From NCBI RefSeq assembly GCF_021601385.1, contig NZ_BQHO01000030.1, positions 1 to 64,000 of the forward strand: a stretch of 64,000 nt of DNA, in the 5' to 3' direction. The notes beneath the pieces were generated by a model that ran no database searches, was not told the DNA's origin, and saw only the letters and a list, made by a program, of their open reading frames with translations. Shown piece by piece: positions 20,257 to 28,517 of this stretch. A program made the translations under genes and the position numbers. Source of the DNA: Pseudomonas parasichuanensis (GTDB taxonomy: Bacteria; Pseudomonadota; Gammaproteobacteria; Pseudomonadales; Pseudomonadaceae). Numbering within the stretch: position 1 is the first letter of the stretch; each line of letters opens with the position of its first letter.

Positions 20257-21720
20257 ATGATCAAGACGCTCCGCCCCCTATTGCTCGCCGGCCTGCTTCT
20301 GCCAGTCGCCCTGCCCAGCCAGGCCGCCGCCGTCAACACCAGCCTTCCTGCCAAGGTGCAGCAGGCCCTGAAGACCAACAAACTGCAGGACTCCGCCCTG
20401 TCCCTGGTGATGCTGCCGCTCAACGGCCCCGGCACCGCGACCGTGTTCAACGCCGATGTCTCGGTGAACCCGGCCTCGACCATGAAGCTGGTCACCACCT
20501 ATGCCGCGCTTGAACTGCTGGGGCCCACCTTCCAGTGGAAGACCGAGTTCTACACCGACGGCACCCTGAGCAACGGGGTGCTCAACGGCAACCTCTACCT
20601 CAAGGGCGGTGGCGACCCCAAGCTGAACATGGAGAAGCTCTGGCTGCTGATGCGCGACCTGCGCGCCAACGGCGTGCGCACCGTGACCGGCGACCTGGTC
20701 CTGGACCGCAGCCATTTCGTGCAGCCCAACCTGCCACAGTTCAATGATGACGGCGGTGACGACAACAAGCCGTTCCTGGTCAAGCCCGATTCGCTGCTGG
20801 TCAACCTCAAAGCCCTGCGCTTCGTCGCTCGCAATGACGGTGGCAAGGTCACGGTGGCGGTCGAGCCGCCGATCGCCAGCATCCGCATCGACAACCAGGT
20901 CAAGGCCGTGGCGGGCAAGCAATGCACCGGCGAAGTGCGCTACAACCCGGTGACCCAGGCCGACGGCGTCAGCGTGACGGTCAGCGGCCAACTGGCCGAA
21001 GGTTGCAACTCGCAGACCTACCTGTCGCTGCTGGACCACCCGACCTATGCCGCCGGGGCCGTGCGGGCCATCTGGAACGAGCTGGGCGGCAGCATCCAGG
21101 GCAGCGATCGCATCGAGAACGTGCCCAAGAGCGCCCGTTTGCTGGCCCGGGCCTTCTCGCCGGACTTGGTCGAGGTGATCCGCGACATCAACAAGTACAG
21201 CAACAACACCATGGCCCAGCAGCTGTTCCTCAGCCTCGGCGCGCAGTTCCGCACCGATGCCGATGGCGACGACGCCCGTGCCGCGCAGCGCGTGGTGCGT
21301 CAGTGGCTGGCGAAGAAAGGCATTACCGCGCCGCATCTGGTGATGGAGAACGGCTCGGGCCTGTCCCGCGCGGAACGGGTCAGCACCCGCGAGATGGCCG
21401 CGCTGCTGCAGGCCGCCTGGAACAGCCCGTACGCCGCCGAGTTCATCAGCTCGATGCCACTGGTGGGCATGGACGGCACCATGCGCAAGCGCCTCAAGCG
21501 CACGGCCATGAGCGGTGAGGCCCATATCAAGACCGGCACCCTCAACACCGTCCGCGCAATCGCCGGCTTCAGCCGCGACAGCAATGGCAACACCTGGGCG
21601 GTCGCGGCCATCCTCAACGACCCCAAACCCTGGGGTGCCTCGCAGGTGCTGGACCAGGTACTGCTGGACCTCTACCGGCAGCCAAAGCTGGCCAACGGGA
21701 CGGCGGGCATCGCGCCCTGA
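20257..21720 (+). CDS. dacB: D-Ala-D-Ala carboxypeptidase/endopeptidase (PBP4)
   Basis: A 487-residue class C penicillin-binding protein acting in the periplasm on peptidoglycan cross-links and pentapeptides. A signal peptide ends near LPSQAAA. The catalytic triad motifs are all present: SxxK as Ser74-Thr-Met-Lys77, SxN as Ser315-Asn-Asn, and KTG as Lys425-Thr-Gly. The large insert between the first two motifs is typical of PBP4. The start at 20257 gives the signal peptide directly; the frame is open upstream but without a ribosome binding site. A CATAAT -10-like element lies upstream near 20173. Confidence 0.95.
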   Translation: MIKTLRPLLLAGLLLPVALPSQAAAVNTSLPAKVQQALKTNKLQDSALSLVMLPLNGPGTATVFNADVSVNPASTMKLVTTYAALELLGPTFQWKTEFYTDGTLSNGVLNGNLYLKGGGDPKLNMEKLWLLMRDLRANGVRTVTGDLVLDRSHFVQPNLPQFNDDGGDDNKPFLVKPDSLLVNLKALRFVARNDGGKVTVAVEPPIASIRIDNQVKAVAGKQCTGEVRYNPVTQADGVSVTVSGQLAEGCNSQTYLSLLDHPTYAAGAVRAIWNELGGSIQGSDRIENVPKSARLLARAFSPDLVEVIRDINKYSNNTMAQQLFLSLGAQFRTDADGDDARAAQRVVRQWLAKKGITAPHLVMENGSGLSRAERVSTREMAALLQAAWNSPYAAEFISSMPLVGMDGTMRKRLKRTAMSGEAHIKTGTLNTVRAIAGFSRDSNGNTWAVAAILNDPKPWGASQVLDQVLLDLYRQPKLANGTAGIAP

Positions 21721-21750
21721 TATCGACCTGAGCCGGTTACACGAGCAAAC

Positions 21751-21779
21751 GACAAAGGGGCGCCTGGCGCCCCTTTGTC
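21751..21779 (+). terminator. Terminator-like hairpin after dacB
   Basis: GACAAAGGGGCGCC and GGCGCCCCTTTGTC form a 14-bp stem around a single base, 30 bases after the dacB stop. The T-rich end is short. Confidence 0.65.
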
Positions 21780-21817
21780 GTATCTGCCTGTAAGCCACCA
21801 CCTGGCTCGCACGCCCC

Positions 21818-21847
21818 CTGCAGGAGCGGCCTGCGCCGCTCCTGCAG
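21818..21847. repeat. Short REP-like palindrome
   Basis: CTGCAGGAGCGGC and GCCGCTCCTGCAG with a 4-base loop, between the converging dacB and uraH. Confidence 0.7.
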
Positions 21848-21852
21848 ACAGG

Positions 21853-21883
21853 CAAAAAAAAGCCCGCCAGTGTGAGAGCGGGC
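21853..21883 (-). terminator. Intrinsic terminator of uraH
   Basis: Read on the minus strand: GCCCGC, ten bases, GCGGGC, then eight T. It lies about 30 bases after the uraH stop. Confidence 0.8.
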
Positions 21884-21914
21884 AAGGACCTACGAAGATT
21901 CTTCTAGCGACCAA

Positions 21915-22268
21915 CTAGCTTCCACGATAGGTCGAGTAGCTGTACGGCGAGATCAACAGCGGCACGTGGTAGTGCTCTTGCTGCTCGTCGATGCCAAAGC
22001 GCAGCACGACAACGTCAAGAAACGCTGCGGCCGGCAGTTGCACGCCGCGAGCGCGGTAATAATCGCCGGCGCTGAACTGCAATTGATAAACGCCGGTTCG
22101 GTAGTCGTCACCCTGCAACAGCGGCGCGTCGACGCGGCCATCGCTGTTGGTCAGCACCGTGTTGATCAACTCCAGCTGCTGGCCTTCGACACGGTACAAC
22201 TCCACCTTGATCGCGTTGCCCGGGCAGCCATGCGCGGCATCCAGTACGTGTGTGGTCAAACGTCCCAT
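21915..22268 (-). CDS. uraH: 5-hydroxyisourate hydrolase (transthyretin-like)
   Basis: A 117-residue PucM/UraH protein hydrolysing 5-hydroxyisourate to OHCU, the second step of urate breakdown. Diagnostic ends: N-terminal LTTHVLDAAHGCPG and the C-terminal YRGS tetrapeptide, with HYHVPLLISPYSYSTYRGS. The start at 22268 matches family length; the frame remains open upstream but contains no family sequence. Divergent from puuE with 388 bases between, where two copies of the TTGTATACAA-type operator are found. Confidence 0.95.
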   Translation of the reverse strand: MGRLTTHVLDAAHGCPGNAIKVELYRVEGQQLELINTVLTNSDGRVDAPLLQGDDYRTGVYQLQFSAGDYYRARGVQLPAAAFLDVVVLRFGIDEQQEHYHVPLLISPYSYSTYRGS

Positions 22269-22377
22269 TTGCTTGTCGCCTCTTGTCGTATGCGTGGGCA
22301 AAAAATACACGGCATGCACCGGGCACGGGGGCCAGCGGTGTGCGGGAATGACGCCATTAAGACAGTTTCTCAAAAAA

Positions 22378-22387
22378 TTGTACACAA
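22378..22387. promoter_or_regulatory. Operator copy 1 (uraH side, one mismatch)
   Basis: TTGTACACAA differs from the TTGTATACAA palindrome at one central base. It is extended by six A before and six T after, giving a 22-base near-palindrome. It lies 110 bases upstream of the uraH start. Confidence 0.6.
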
Positions 22388-22490
22388 TTTTTTAAACCCT
22401 TCTTGCCGCTCGCCCGCCCACCCCCAAAAACAGGCCATCAATCGCAAAGACAGGCGGCAAGCTGGCGTCACCGTCATTAGCTGACCAATC

Positions 22491-22506
22491 AGGCAGGTTT
22501 CTTGCA
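22491..22506 (+). promoter_or_regulatory. Sigma-54-like promoter upstream of puuE
   Basis: AGGCAGGTTTCTTGCA has GG and GC with exactly ten bases between, a GGCA -24 core and a perfect TTGCA -12 element. Expected start near 22517, giving a leader of about 140 bases that contains the operator at 22571. Confidence 0.5.
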
Positions 22507-22570
22507 AGCCATTCCAGGGCGACAAATGGGAAGAAATGCGGAAAAACAGGCTTACAAAGTATTTAATAAG

Positions 22571-22580
22571 TTGTATACAA
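22571..22580. promoter_or_regulatory. Operator copy 2 (puuE side)
   Basis: Perfect palindrome TTGTATACAA, 77 bases before the puuE start, in the uraH-puuE divergent region. Identical copies lie before the GlcG-like gene, gcl, the NCS1 permease and the FliK-like gene. Confidence 0.72.
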
Positions 22581-22656
22581 TCAGCCCATCCGGTGGTGCG
22601 ACATCCCGACGCGGCCCGCCCACCAACCGCACTAACGTACAAGAAGGAAGACTGCA

Positions 22657-23583
22657 GTGAGCGCTGACTACCCTCGCGACCTGATCGGTTACGGCAACAA
22701 CCCACCTCATCCGCAATGGCCGGGGAATGCCCGCATTGCACTGTCCTTCGTGCTCAATTACGAAGAAGGTGGCGAGCGCAACATCCTGCACGGCGACAAA
22801 GAGTCCGAGGCCTTCCTGTCTGAAATGGTTGCCGCCCAGCCGCTGCAGGGCCAACGCAACATGAGCATGGAATCGCTCTACGAATACGGCAGCCGCGCCG
22901 GTGTGTGGCGCCTGCTCAAGCTGTTCAAGGACAGCGGCGTGCCGCTGACCATCTTCGCCGTGGCCATGGCCGCCCAGCGCCATCCCGACGTGATCCGAGC
23001 CATGGCCGAGGCCGGCCACGAGATCTGCAGCCACGGCTACCGCTGGATCGACTACCAGAACATGGAGGAAGCGCAAGAGCGCGAGCACATGCTCGAAGCC
23101 ATCCGCATCCTCACCGAACTGACCGGCGAACGCCCGGTGGGCTGGTACACCGGCCGCACCGGGCCGAACACCCGCCGCCTGGTGATGGAGGAAGGCGGCT
23201 TCCTCTATGACAGCGACACCTACGACGACGACCTGCCCTACTGGGAGCCGAACAACCCGACCGGCAAGCCACACCTGGTGATCCCCTACACCCTGGACAC
23301 CAACGACATGCGCTTCACCCAGGTGCAGGGTTTCAACTGCGGCGAGCAATTCTTCCAGTACCTCAAGGACGCCTTTGACGTGCTGTACGCAGAAGGCGCC
23401 GAAGCCCCGAAAATGCTTTCCATCGGCCTGCACTGCCGCCTGGTCGGTCGCCCGGCGCGACTGGCCGCGCTCAAGCGCTTCGTCGATTACGCCAAGAGCC
23501 ACGAGCAGGTCTGGTTCGCCCGTCGCGTGGACATCGCCCGCCACTGGCACGCCACCCATCCGTACAAGAAAGAGAACGCCTGA
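22657..23583 (+). CDS. puuE: Allantoinase PuuE
   Basis: A 308-residue metal-independent allantoinase of the polysaccharide-deacetylase (NodB) fold, converting S-allantoin to allantoate. Family motifs: YPRDLIGYGNNPPHPQWP at the N-terminus, EICSHGYRWIDYQ, and GWYTGRTGPNTRRL. The start is GTG at 22657 with AAGGAAG seven bases upstream; no in-frame ATG fits. First gene of puuE-uraD-allA-puuD. Its stop overlaps the uraD start (TGATG). The puuE operator and sigma-54-like site suggest control by purine intermediates and nitrogen. Confidence 0.95.
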   Translation: MSADYPRDLIGYGNNPPHPQWPGNARIALSFVLNYEEGGERNILHGDKESEAFLSEMVAAQPLQGQRNMSMESLYEYGSRAGVWRLLKLFKDSGVPLTIFAVAMAAQRHPDVIRAMAEAGHEICSHGYRWIDYQNMEEAQEREHMLEAIRILTELTGERPVGWYTGRTGPNTRRLVMEEGGFLYDSDTYDDDLPYWEPNNPTGKPHLVIPYTLDTNDMRFTQVQGFNCGEQFFQYLKDAFDVLYAEGAEAPKMLSIGLHCRLVGRPARLAALKRFVDYAKSHEQVWFARRVDIARHWHATHPYKKENA

Positions 23584-24098
23584 TGACCGCCTTCAAGACC
23601 CTCAAACCGTCCAGCCTGGACCGCGCCGCCTTCGTCGAAGCCTTCGCCGACATCTACGAGCACTCGCCGTGGGTCGCCGAAAAAGCCTACGACCTCGGCC
23701 AACTGGCTGAACTGGACGAGATCGAAGCGCTGCATCAGCGCATGAGCGACATCCTGCTCAGCGCCAACCACAGCGACCAGCTGGCGCTGATCAACGCTCA
23801 CCCGGACCTGGCCGGCAAAGCCGCCGTACAGGGCGAGCTGACCGAATCGAGCACCAACGAGCAGGCCGGCGCCGGTATCCACCAGTGCACCGCCGAAGAG
23901 TTCGCCCGGTTCACCGAACTGAACGACGCCTACAAAGCCAAGTTCCAGTTCCCGTTCATCATGGCGGTCAAGGGCAGCAACCGGCACCAAATCCTCGCCT
24001 CCTTCGAAACCCGCATCCACAACGACAAGGATGCCGAGTTCAAGGAAGCCCTGGCGCAGATCAACCTGATCGCCCTGTTCCGCCTGCTGCAGCTTTGA
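23583..24098 (+). CDS. uraD: OHCU decarboxylase
   Basis: A 171-residue UraD protein that decarboxylates 2-oxo-4-hydroxy-4-carboxy-5-ureidoimidazoline to S-allantoin. Conserved pieces: FADIYEHSPWVAEKA, LINAHPDLAGKAA (catalytic histidine region) and FPFIMAVKGSNRHQIL. The start overlaps the puuE stop by one base. It is followed by a 12-bp inverted repeat and then allA; in P. aeruginosa an allantoicase gene sits in this position, but none is present here. Confidence 0.95.
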   Translation: MTAFKTLKPSSLDRAAFVEAFADIYEHSPWVAEKAYDLGQLAELDEIEALHQRMSDILLSANHSDQLALINAHPDLAGKAAVQGELTESSTNEQAGAGIHQCTAEEFARFTELNDAYKAKFQFPFIMAVKGSNRHQILASFETRIHNDKDAEFKEALAQINLIALFRLLQL

Positions 24099-24108
24099 GG
24101 ATTGTGCC

Positions 24109-24156
24109 CAGGCCTGGCCCGAGTGCGTGACGCGTCCGTACCCAGGGCCAGGCCTG
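24109..24156. repeat. Inverted repeat between uraD and allA
   Basis: CAGGCCTGGCCC (24109-24120) and GGGCCAGGCCTG (24145-24156) form a 12-bp perfect stem with a 24-base loop, inside the 109-base uraD-allA gap. It may be a transcript-processing hairpin, or the scar of a lost gene. Confidence 0.6.
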
Positions 24157-24207
24157 AAAAGCCAGTCCACCCAAATCAAGAACAACGAACATAGAAGAGA
24201 TAACCGC

Positions 24208-24711
24208 ATGCGCACCCTGATGATCGAGCCCCTGACCAAAGAAGCCTTTGCCCCGTTCGGTGATGTGATCGAAACCGATGGCAGCGACCACTTCATGATC
24301 AACAACGGCTCGACCATGCGCTTCCACAAGCTCGCCACGGTCGAGACCGCCGAGCCTGAGGACAAGGCGATCATCAGCATCTTCCGCGCCGACGCGCTGG
24401 AAATGCCGCTGACCGTACGCATGCTGGAACGCCATCCGCTGGGCAGCCAGGCTTTCATCCCGCTGCTCGGCAACCCCTTTCTGATCGTGGTCGCGCCAGT
24501 TGGCGATGCACCTGTATCAGGCTTGGTCCGCGCCTTCCGCAGTAACGGCAGGCAGGGCATCAATTACCATCGCGGCGTTTGGCACCACCCGGTGCTTACG
24601 ATCGAAAAGCGGGATGATTTCCTGGTGGTTGATCGCAGTGGTTCTGGCAACAACTGCGATGAGCATTACTTCCCCGAGGAACAGATGTTGATCCTCAATC
24701 CCCACCAATAA
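24208..24711 (+). CDS. allA: Ureidoglycolate lyase
   Basis: A 167-residue cupin-type lyase cleaving S-ureidoglycolate to glyoxylate and urea. Family features: MRTLMIEPLTKEAFAPFGDVIE, TVRMLERHPLGSQAFIPL and NYHRGVWHHPVL. The start at 24208 has an AGAAGAG-type site. The upstream AAGAACAACGAA (24178-24189) resembles an Hfq/Crc target. Its product glyoxylate feeds Gcl, encoded 10 kb away. The gene for the preceding enzyme, allantoicase, is not in the window. Confidence 0.94.
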   Translation: MRTLMIEPLTKEAFAPFGDVIETDGSDHFMINNGSTMRFHKLATVETAEPEDKAIISIFRADALEMPLTVRMLERHPLGSQAFIPLLGNPFLIVVAPVGDAPVSGLVRAFRSNGRQGINYHRGVWHHPVLTIEKRDDFLVVDRSGSGNNCDEHYFPEEQMLILNPHQ

Positions 24712-24766
24712 GAAAAGGTCGGTCACCCAGGTCCGCCTGAACCGTGACCGGCGAGAGGTACATACT

Positions 24767-26083
24767 GTGGAAGCACACCTTCACGAATGGCTGAACCTGA
24801 GCATTCGCTGGGTTCACATGATCACCGGCGTCGCCTGGATCGGTGCATCGTTCTACTTCGTCTGGCTGGAGAACCATCTGAACCGCAGCAACCCGCGCGA
24901 TGGGTTGTCGGGTGACCTTTGGGCCATCCACGGTGGCGGTATCTACCACCTGGAAAAATACAAGCTCGCACCACCGAAAATGCCCGAGAACCTGCACTGG
25001 TTCAAATGGGAAGCCTACTTCACCTGGATGTCCGGGATCGCCTTGCTGTGCGTGGTGTTCTACTGGAACCCGGCCCTGTACCTGCTGGCACCCGGCAGCA
25101 CCCTGAGCGGTGCCGAAGGCGTGGCCATCGGTATCGGTTCGCTGATCGCCGGCTGGTTCGTCTACGACTTCCTCTGCGACTCGCCCCTGGGCAAGAAACC
25201 GGCCCTGCTGGGTGGCGTGCTGTTCGTGCTGATCATCGCCGCATGCTGGGGCTTCAGCCTGGTGTTCAGCGGCCGTGGCGCTTACCTGCACACTGGCGCG
25301 ATCATCGGCACCATCATGGTCGGCAACGTGTTCCGCATCATCATGCCGGCCCAGCGCCAGCTGGTGGCGGCCATCGAGAACAACCAGACCCCCGACCCGG
25401 TACTGCCGGCCAAGGGCCTGCTGCGCTCGCGCCACAACAACTACTTCACCCTGCCGGTGCTGTTCATCATGATCAGCAACCACTTCCCGAGCACCTACGG
25501 CAGCCAGTACAACTGGCTGATCCTGGCCGGGATCGCGGTGGCCGCGGTACTGATCCGTCACTACTTCAACACCCGCCACGACAGCAACAAGTACGCCTGG
25601 ACCCTGCCTGTCGGCGCCCTGGCGATGATCTGCCTGGCCTACGTTACCGGCCCCAAGCCGCTGCCCACTGCGCCTGAGCAGGCTGCTGCGAAGGTCGAAT
25701 ACCAGCCGCTGCCAGCAACGGCAGTAGGTGGCAAGACCGCCGCAGAACTGCGTGCCGAGGAAGCGGCCAAGCCTGCCGAAGCACCGGCTGCTGCAGCCCC
25801 GGCAACCGCCCAGGCCGCGACCGGTAATTTCGACAAGATCCACACCGTCATCCAGGAACGCTGCACCGTGTGCCACTCGTCCAAACCGACCAGCCCACTG
25901 TTCAGCGCCGCCCCTGCCGGCGTGATGTTCGACACCCCGCAGCAGATCCAGGCCCAGGCCGCGCGCATCCAGGCGCAGGCCGTCGCCAGCCAGATCATGC
26001 CGCTGGGTAACATCACCCAGATGACCGTCGAAGAGCGCAAGCTGGTCGGCGACTGGATCGCCAAGGGCGCCCAGGTCAACTGA
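24767..26083 (+). CDS. puuD: Urate hydroxylase/oxidase PuuD with cytochrome c domain
   Basis: A 438-residue membrane-bound urate oxidase. The N-terminal part has about eight membrane helices (first: LNLSIRWVHMITGVAWIGASFYF), and a linker rich in Ala/Pro/Gln leads to a C-terminal c-type haem domain with CTVCH. Electrons from urate probably enter the respiratory chain rather than giving H2O2. The haem attachment depends on the Ccm system, also encoded here. The start is GTG at 24767 with GAGAGG upstream. Last gene of the puuE operon, 55 bases after allA. Confidence 0.93.
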   Translation: MEAHLHEWLNLSIRWVHMITGVAWIGASFYFVWLENHLNRSNPRDGLSGDLWAIHGGGIYHLEKYKLAPPKMPENLHWFKWEAYFTWMSGIALLCVVFYWNPALYLLAPGSTLSGAEGVAIGIGSLIAGWFVYDFLCDSPLGKKPALLGGVLFVLIIAACWGFSLVFSGRGAYLHTGAIIGTIMVGNVFRIIMPAQRQLVAAIENNQTPDPVLPAKGLLRSRHNNYFTLPVLFIMISNHFPSTYGSQYNWLILAGIAVAAVLIRHYFNTRHDSNKYAWTLPVGALAMICLAYVTGPKPLPTAPEQAAAKVEYQPLPATAVGGKTAAELRAEEAAKPAEAPAAAAPATAQAATGNFDKIHTVIQERCTVCHSSKPTSPLFSAAPAGVMFDTPQQIQAQAARIQAQAVASQIMPLGNITQMTVEERKLVGDWIAKGAQVN

Positions 26084-26220
26084 AAGCAGCTGCAAGCTAC
26101 AAGCGGTAAGTAGCTAGATAACAAGCAAGCATCGAGCCTCAGGCTTCGAGCGGGAACCACAAGCTTCTACTTGAAGCTTGCCGCTTGGAGCTTTTGGCTT
26201 GGATCCGAGAATAAAAACAA
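26084..26220. repeat. Imperfect palindromic intergenic repeat
   Basis: The gap after puuD is built from variants of CAAGCTGCAAGC and their complements, including CAAGCTTCTACTTGAAGCTTG (26160-26180), and would fold as one long imperfect hairpin. Such sequences recur between Pseudomonas genes; it may also end the puuD transcript. Confidence 0.55.
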
Positions 26221-26235
26221 AACTCGAGGTGCTGC

Positions 26236-27591
26236 ATGTCCGAGTCACCCAAGGCGTACATTCCTGTTGCGCCGCCACGACAGCCCCTGCCCCTGTTCCA
26301 GCTGATCCTGGTGGGTTTGCAACACGTTCTGCTGATGTACGGTGGCGCCATTGCCGTGCCGCTGATCATCGGCCAGGCCGCCGGCCTGTCCCGCGAGGAA
26401 GTCGCCTTCCTGATCAACGCCGACCTGCTGGTCGCCGGCGTTGCCACCATCATCCAATCCTTCGGTATCGGCCCGGTCGGCATCCGCATGCCGGTCATGA
26501 TGGGCGCCAGCTTCGCCGCCGTCGGCAGCATGGTGGCCATGGCCGGCATGCCTGGCGTCGGTTTGCAGGGGATCTTCGGCGCGACCATCGCCGCCGGTTT
26601 CTTCGGCATGCTGATCGCGCCGTTCATGTCCAAGGTCGTACGCTTCTTCCCACCCTTGGTAACCGGCACGGTCATCACCTCCATCGGCCTGTCGCTGTTC
26701 CCGGTGGCGGTCAACTGGGCCGGTGGTGGCCATGAGGCCGAGACCTTCGGCTCGCCGATCTACCTGATGGTCGCCGGCCTGGTGCTGTCGGTGATCCTGC
26801 TGATCAACCGCTTCATGCGCGGCTTCTGGGTCAACGTTTCGGTGCTGGTGGGCATGGGCCTGGGCTACATCCTCGCCGGCTCCATCGGCATGGTCGACCT
26901 GTCCGGCCTGAACGAGGCCCCCTGGCTGCAGGTGGTCACCCCCCTGCACTTCGGCATGCCGACCTTCAGCCTGGCGCCGATCCTGTCGATGTGCCTGGTG
27001 GTGGTGATCATCTTCGTCGAGTCGACCGGCATGTTCCTCGCCCTGGGCAAGGTCACCGACCGTGAAGTTACCCCTGGCATGCTGCGTCGCGGCCTGCTGT
27101 GCGACGCCGGGGCATCGTTCATCGCCGGGTTCTTCAATACCTTCACCCACTCCTCGTTCGCCCAGAACATCGGCCTGGTGCAAATGACCGGGGTGCGCTG
27201 CCGCTACGTCACGGTGATGGCCGGCGGCTTGCTGATCCTGCTCAGCCTGCTGCCCAAGGCGGCCTTCCTGATCGCCTCGATCCCGCCTGCGGTACTGGGC
27301 GGCGCGTCCATCGCCATGTTCGGCATGGTCACCGCCACCGGGATCAAGATCCTCCAGGAAGCGGACATCTCCGACCGTCGCAACCAGCTGCTGGTCGCGG
27401 TCAGTGTCGGCCTGGGCCTGATCCCCGTGGTCCGCCCGGAGTTCTTCGCGCAGATGCCGCAGTGGATGGAGCCCATCACCCACAGTGGCATCGCCATGGC
27501 CACCCTCAGCGCCCTGGTGCTGAACCTTTTGTTCAACATCCTCGGTGGCGCCGACCGCGCCGTGCACAACGACGCCTGCCACCAGCATTGA
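26236..27591 (+). CDS. NCS2-family purine permease (urate/xanthine type)
   Basis: A 451-residue nucleobase:cation symporter-2 (UacT/UraA superfamily) with about 14 membrane segments. The helix-1 histidine motif GLQHVLLMYGG, the family signature near SIPPAVLGGASIAMFG and the substrate-site FVESTGMFLALGKV are seen. Position directly after puuD points to urate or xanthine uptake, as for UacT/YgfU-type members; uracil is less likely. A CA-rich stretch (26210-26222) upstream resembles an Hfq/Crc target. Followed by a terminator. Confidence 0.88.
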   Translation: MSESPKAYIPVAPPRQPLPLFQLILVGLQHVLLMYGGAIAVPLIIGQAAGLSREEVAFLINADLLVAGVATIIQSFGIGPVGIRMPVMMGASFAAVGSMVAMAGMPGVGLQGIFGATIAAGFFGMLIAPFMSKVVRFFPPLVTGTVITSIGLSLFPVAVNWAGGGHEAETFGSPIYLMVAGLVLSVILLINRFMRGFWVNVSVLVGMGLGYILAGSIGMVDLSGLNEAPWLQVVTPLHFGMPTFSLAPILSMCLVVVIIFVESTGMFLALGKVTDREVTPGMLRRGLLCDAGASFIAGFFNTFTHSSFAQNIGLVQMTGVRCRYVTVMAGGLLILLSLLPKAAFLIASIPPAVLGGASIAMFGMVTATGIKILQEADISDRRNQLLVAVSVGLGLIPVVRPEFFAQMPQWMEPITHSGIAMATLSALVLNLLFNILGGADRAVHNDACHQH

Positions 27592-27597
27592 GGACCA

Positions 27598-27627
27598 GGG
27601 GCGGCAGCGTTTGCCGCCCCGTTTATC
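27598..27627 (+). terminator. Rho-independent terminator
   Basis: GGGGCGGCA, GCGTT, TGCCGCCCC, then GTTTATC, directly after the NCS2 permease stop. Confidence 0.8.
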
Positions 27628-27731
27628 ACTTGCAGTAACCGCATCACCGTCGGCCCGCCGGAATGGGCCGCCCGGGGCGCCTGCGCGCCGAAAAAACCGC
27701 CAACAAAAACAATAAGTCCGGGAAACACAAC

Positions 27732-28517
27732 ATGAAGCGCATCACTTCCTCGCTGTTGCTGGGCAGCAGCCTGCTGGCCACCCTCCCCTCGCACGCCGGC
27801 GAATGGCTGCAGTGGCACGGCGAAAGCCTGACCTACCTGTATGGCAAGGACTTCAAGGTCAACCCCGATATCCAGCAGACCATCACCTTCGAGCACGCCA
27901 ACAAGTGGAAGTACGGCGACACCTTCCTGTTCGTCGACAAGATTTTCTACAACGGCAAGCCTGACCCGAGCAAAGGCGTGACCACCTACTACGGCGAGTT
28001 CAGCCCGCGCCTGTCGTTCGGCAAGATCTTCGACCGTAACCTCGGCTTCGGCCCGGTCAAGGACGTACTGCTGGCCATGACCTACGAACGTGGCGAAGGC
28101 GACAACGAGGCCTACCTGATCGGCCCCGGCTTCGACCTGAACATTCCCGGCTTCAACTACTTCACCCTGAACTTCTACCTGCGCAACACCGAAGGCAGCC
28201 GCCCGGGCGACAACGTCTGGCAGATCACCCCCGGCTGGTCCTACACCATTCCCGTGGGCCGCTCCGACATCCTGATCGACGGCTACATGGACTGGGTCAC
28301 CGACAACGACCAGACCCGCCGTGGCACCTACCATTCCAACCTGCACTTCAACCCACAGGTCAAATACGACCTGGGCAAGGCCCTGAACCTGGGCGCCAAG
28401 CAGCTTTACGTGGGCTTCGAGTACAGCTACTGGAAGGACAAGTACGGCATCGACAGCCGCGGCAACCTGGAGAGCAATCAGAGCGTCGCCAGTGCCCTGA
28501 TCAAGGTCCACTTCTGA
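27732..28517 (+). CDS. Tsx-like outer-membrane channel, copy 1
   Basis: A 261-residue outer-membrane beta-barrel of the nucleoside-channel Tsx/OmpK-like superfamily. A signal peptide ends at PSHAGEW, alternating hydrophobic/aromatic strands follow (WLQWHGESLTYLYG, FSPRLSFGKIFD), and the last residue is Phe (LIKVHF), the usual barrel-insertion signal. Nearly the same protein follows in tandem. Its place behind a purine permease suggests it passes nucleosides, urate or allantoin through the outer membrane. AACAAAAACAATAAG (27702-27716) upstream may bind Hfq/Crc. Confidence 0.85.
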   Translation: MKRITSSLLLGSSLLATLPSHAGEWLQWHGESLTYLYGKDFKVNPDIQQTITFEHANKWKYGDTFLFVDKIFYNGKPDPSKGVTTYYGEFSPRLSFGKIFDRNLGFGPVKDVLLAMTYERGEGDNEAYLIGPGFDLNIPGFNYFTLNFYLRNTEGSRPGDNVWQITPGWSYTIPVGRSDILIDGYMDWVTDNDQTRRGTYHSNLHFNPQVKYDLGKALNLGAKQLYVGFEYSYWKDKYGIDSRGNLESNQSVASALIKVHF

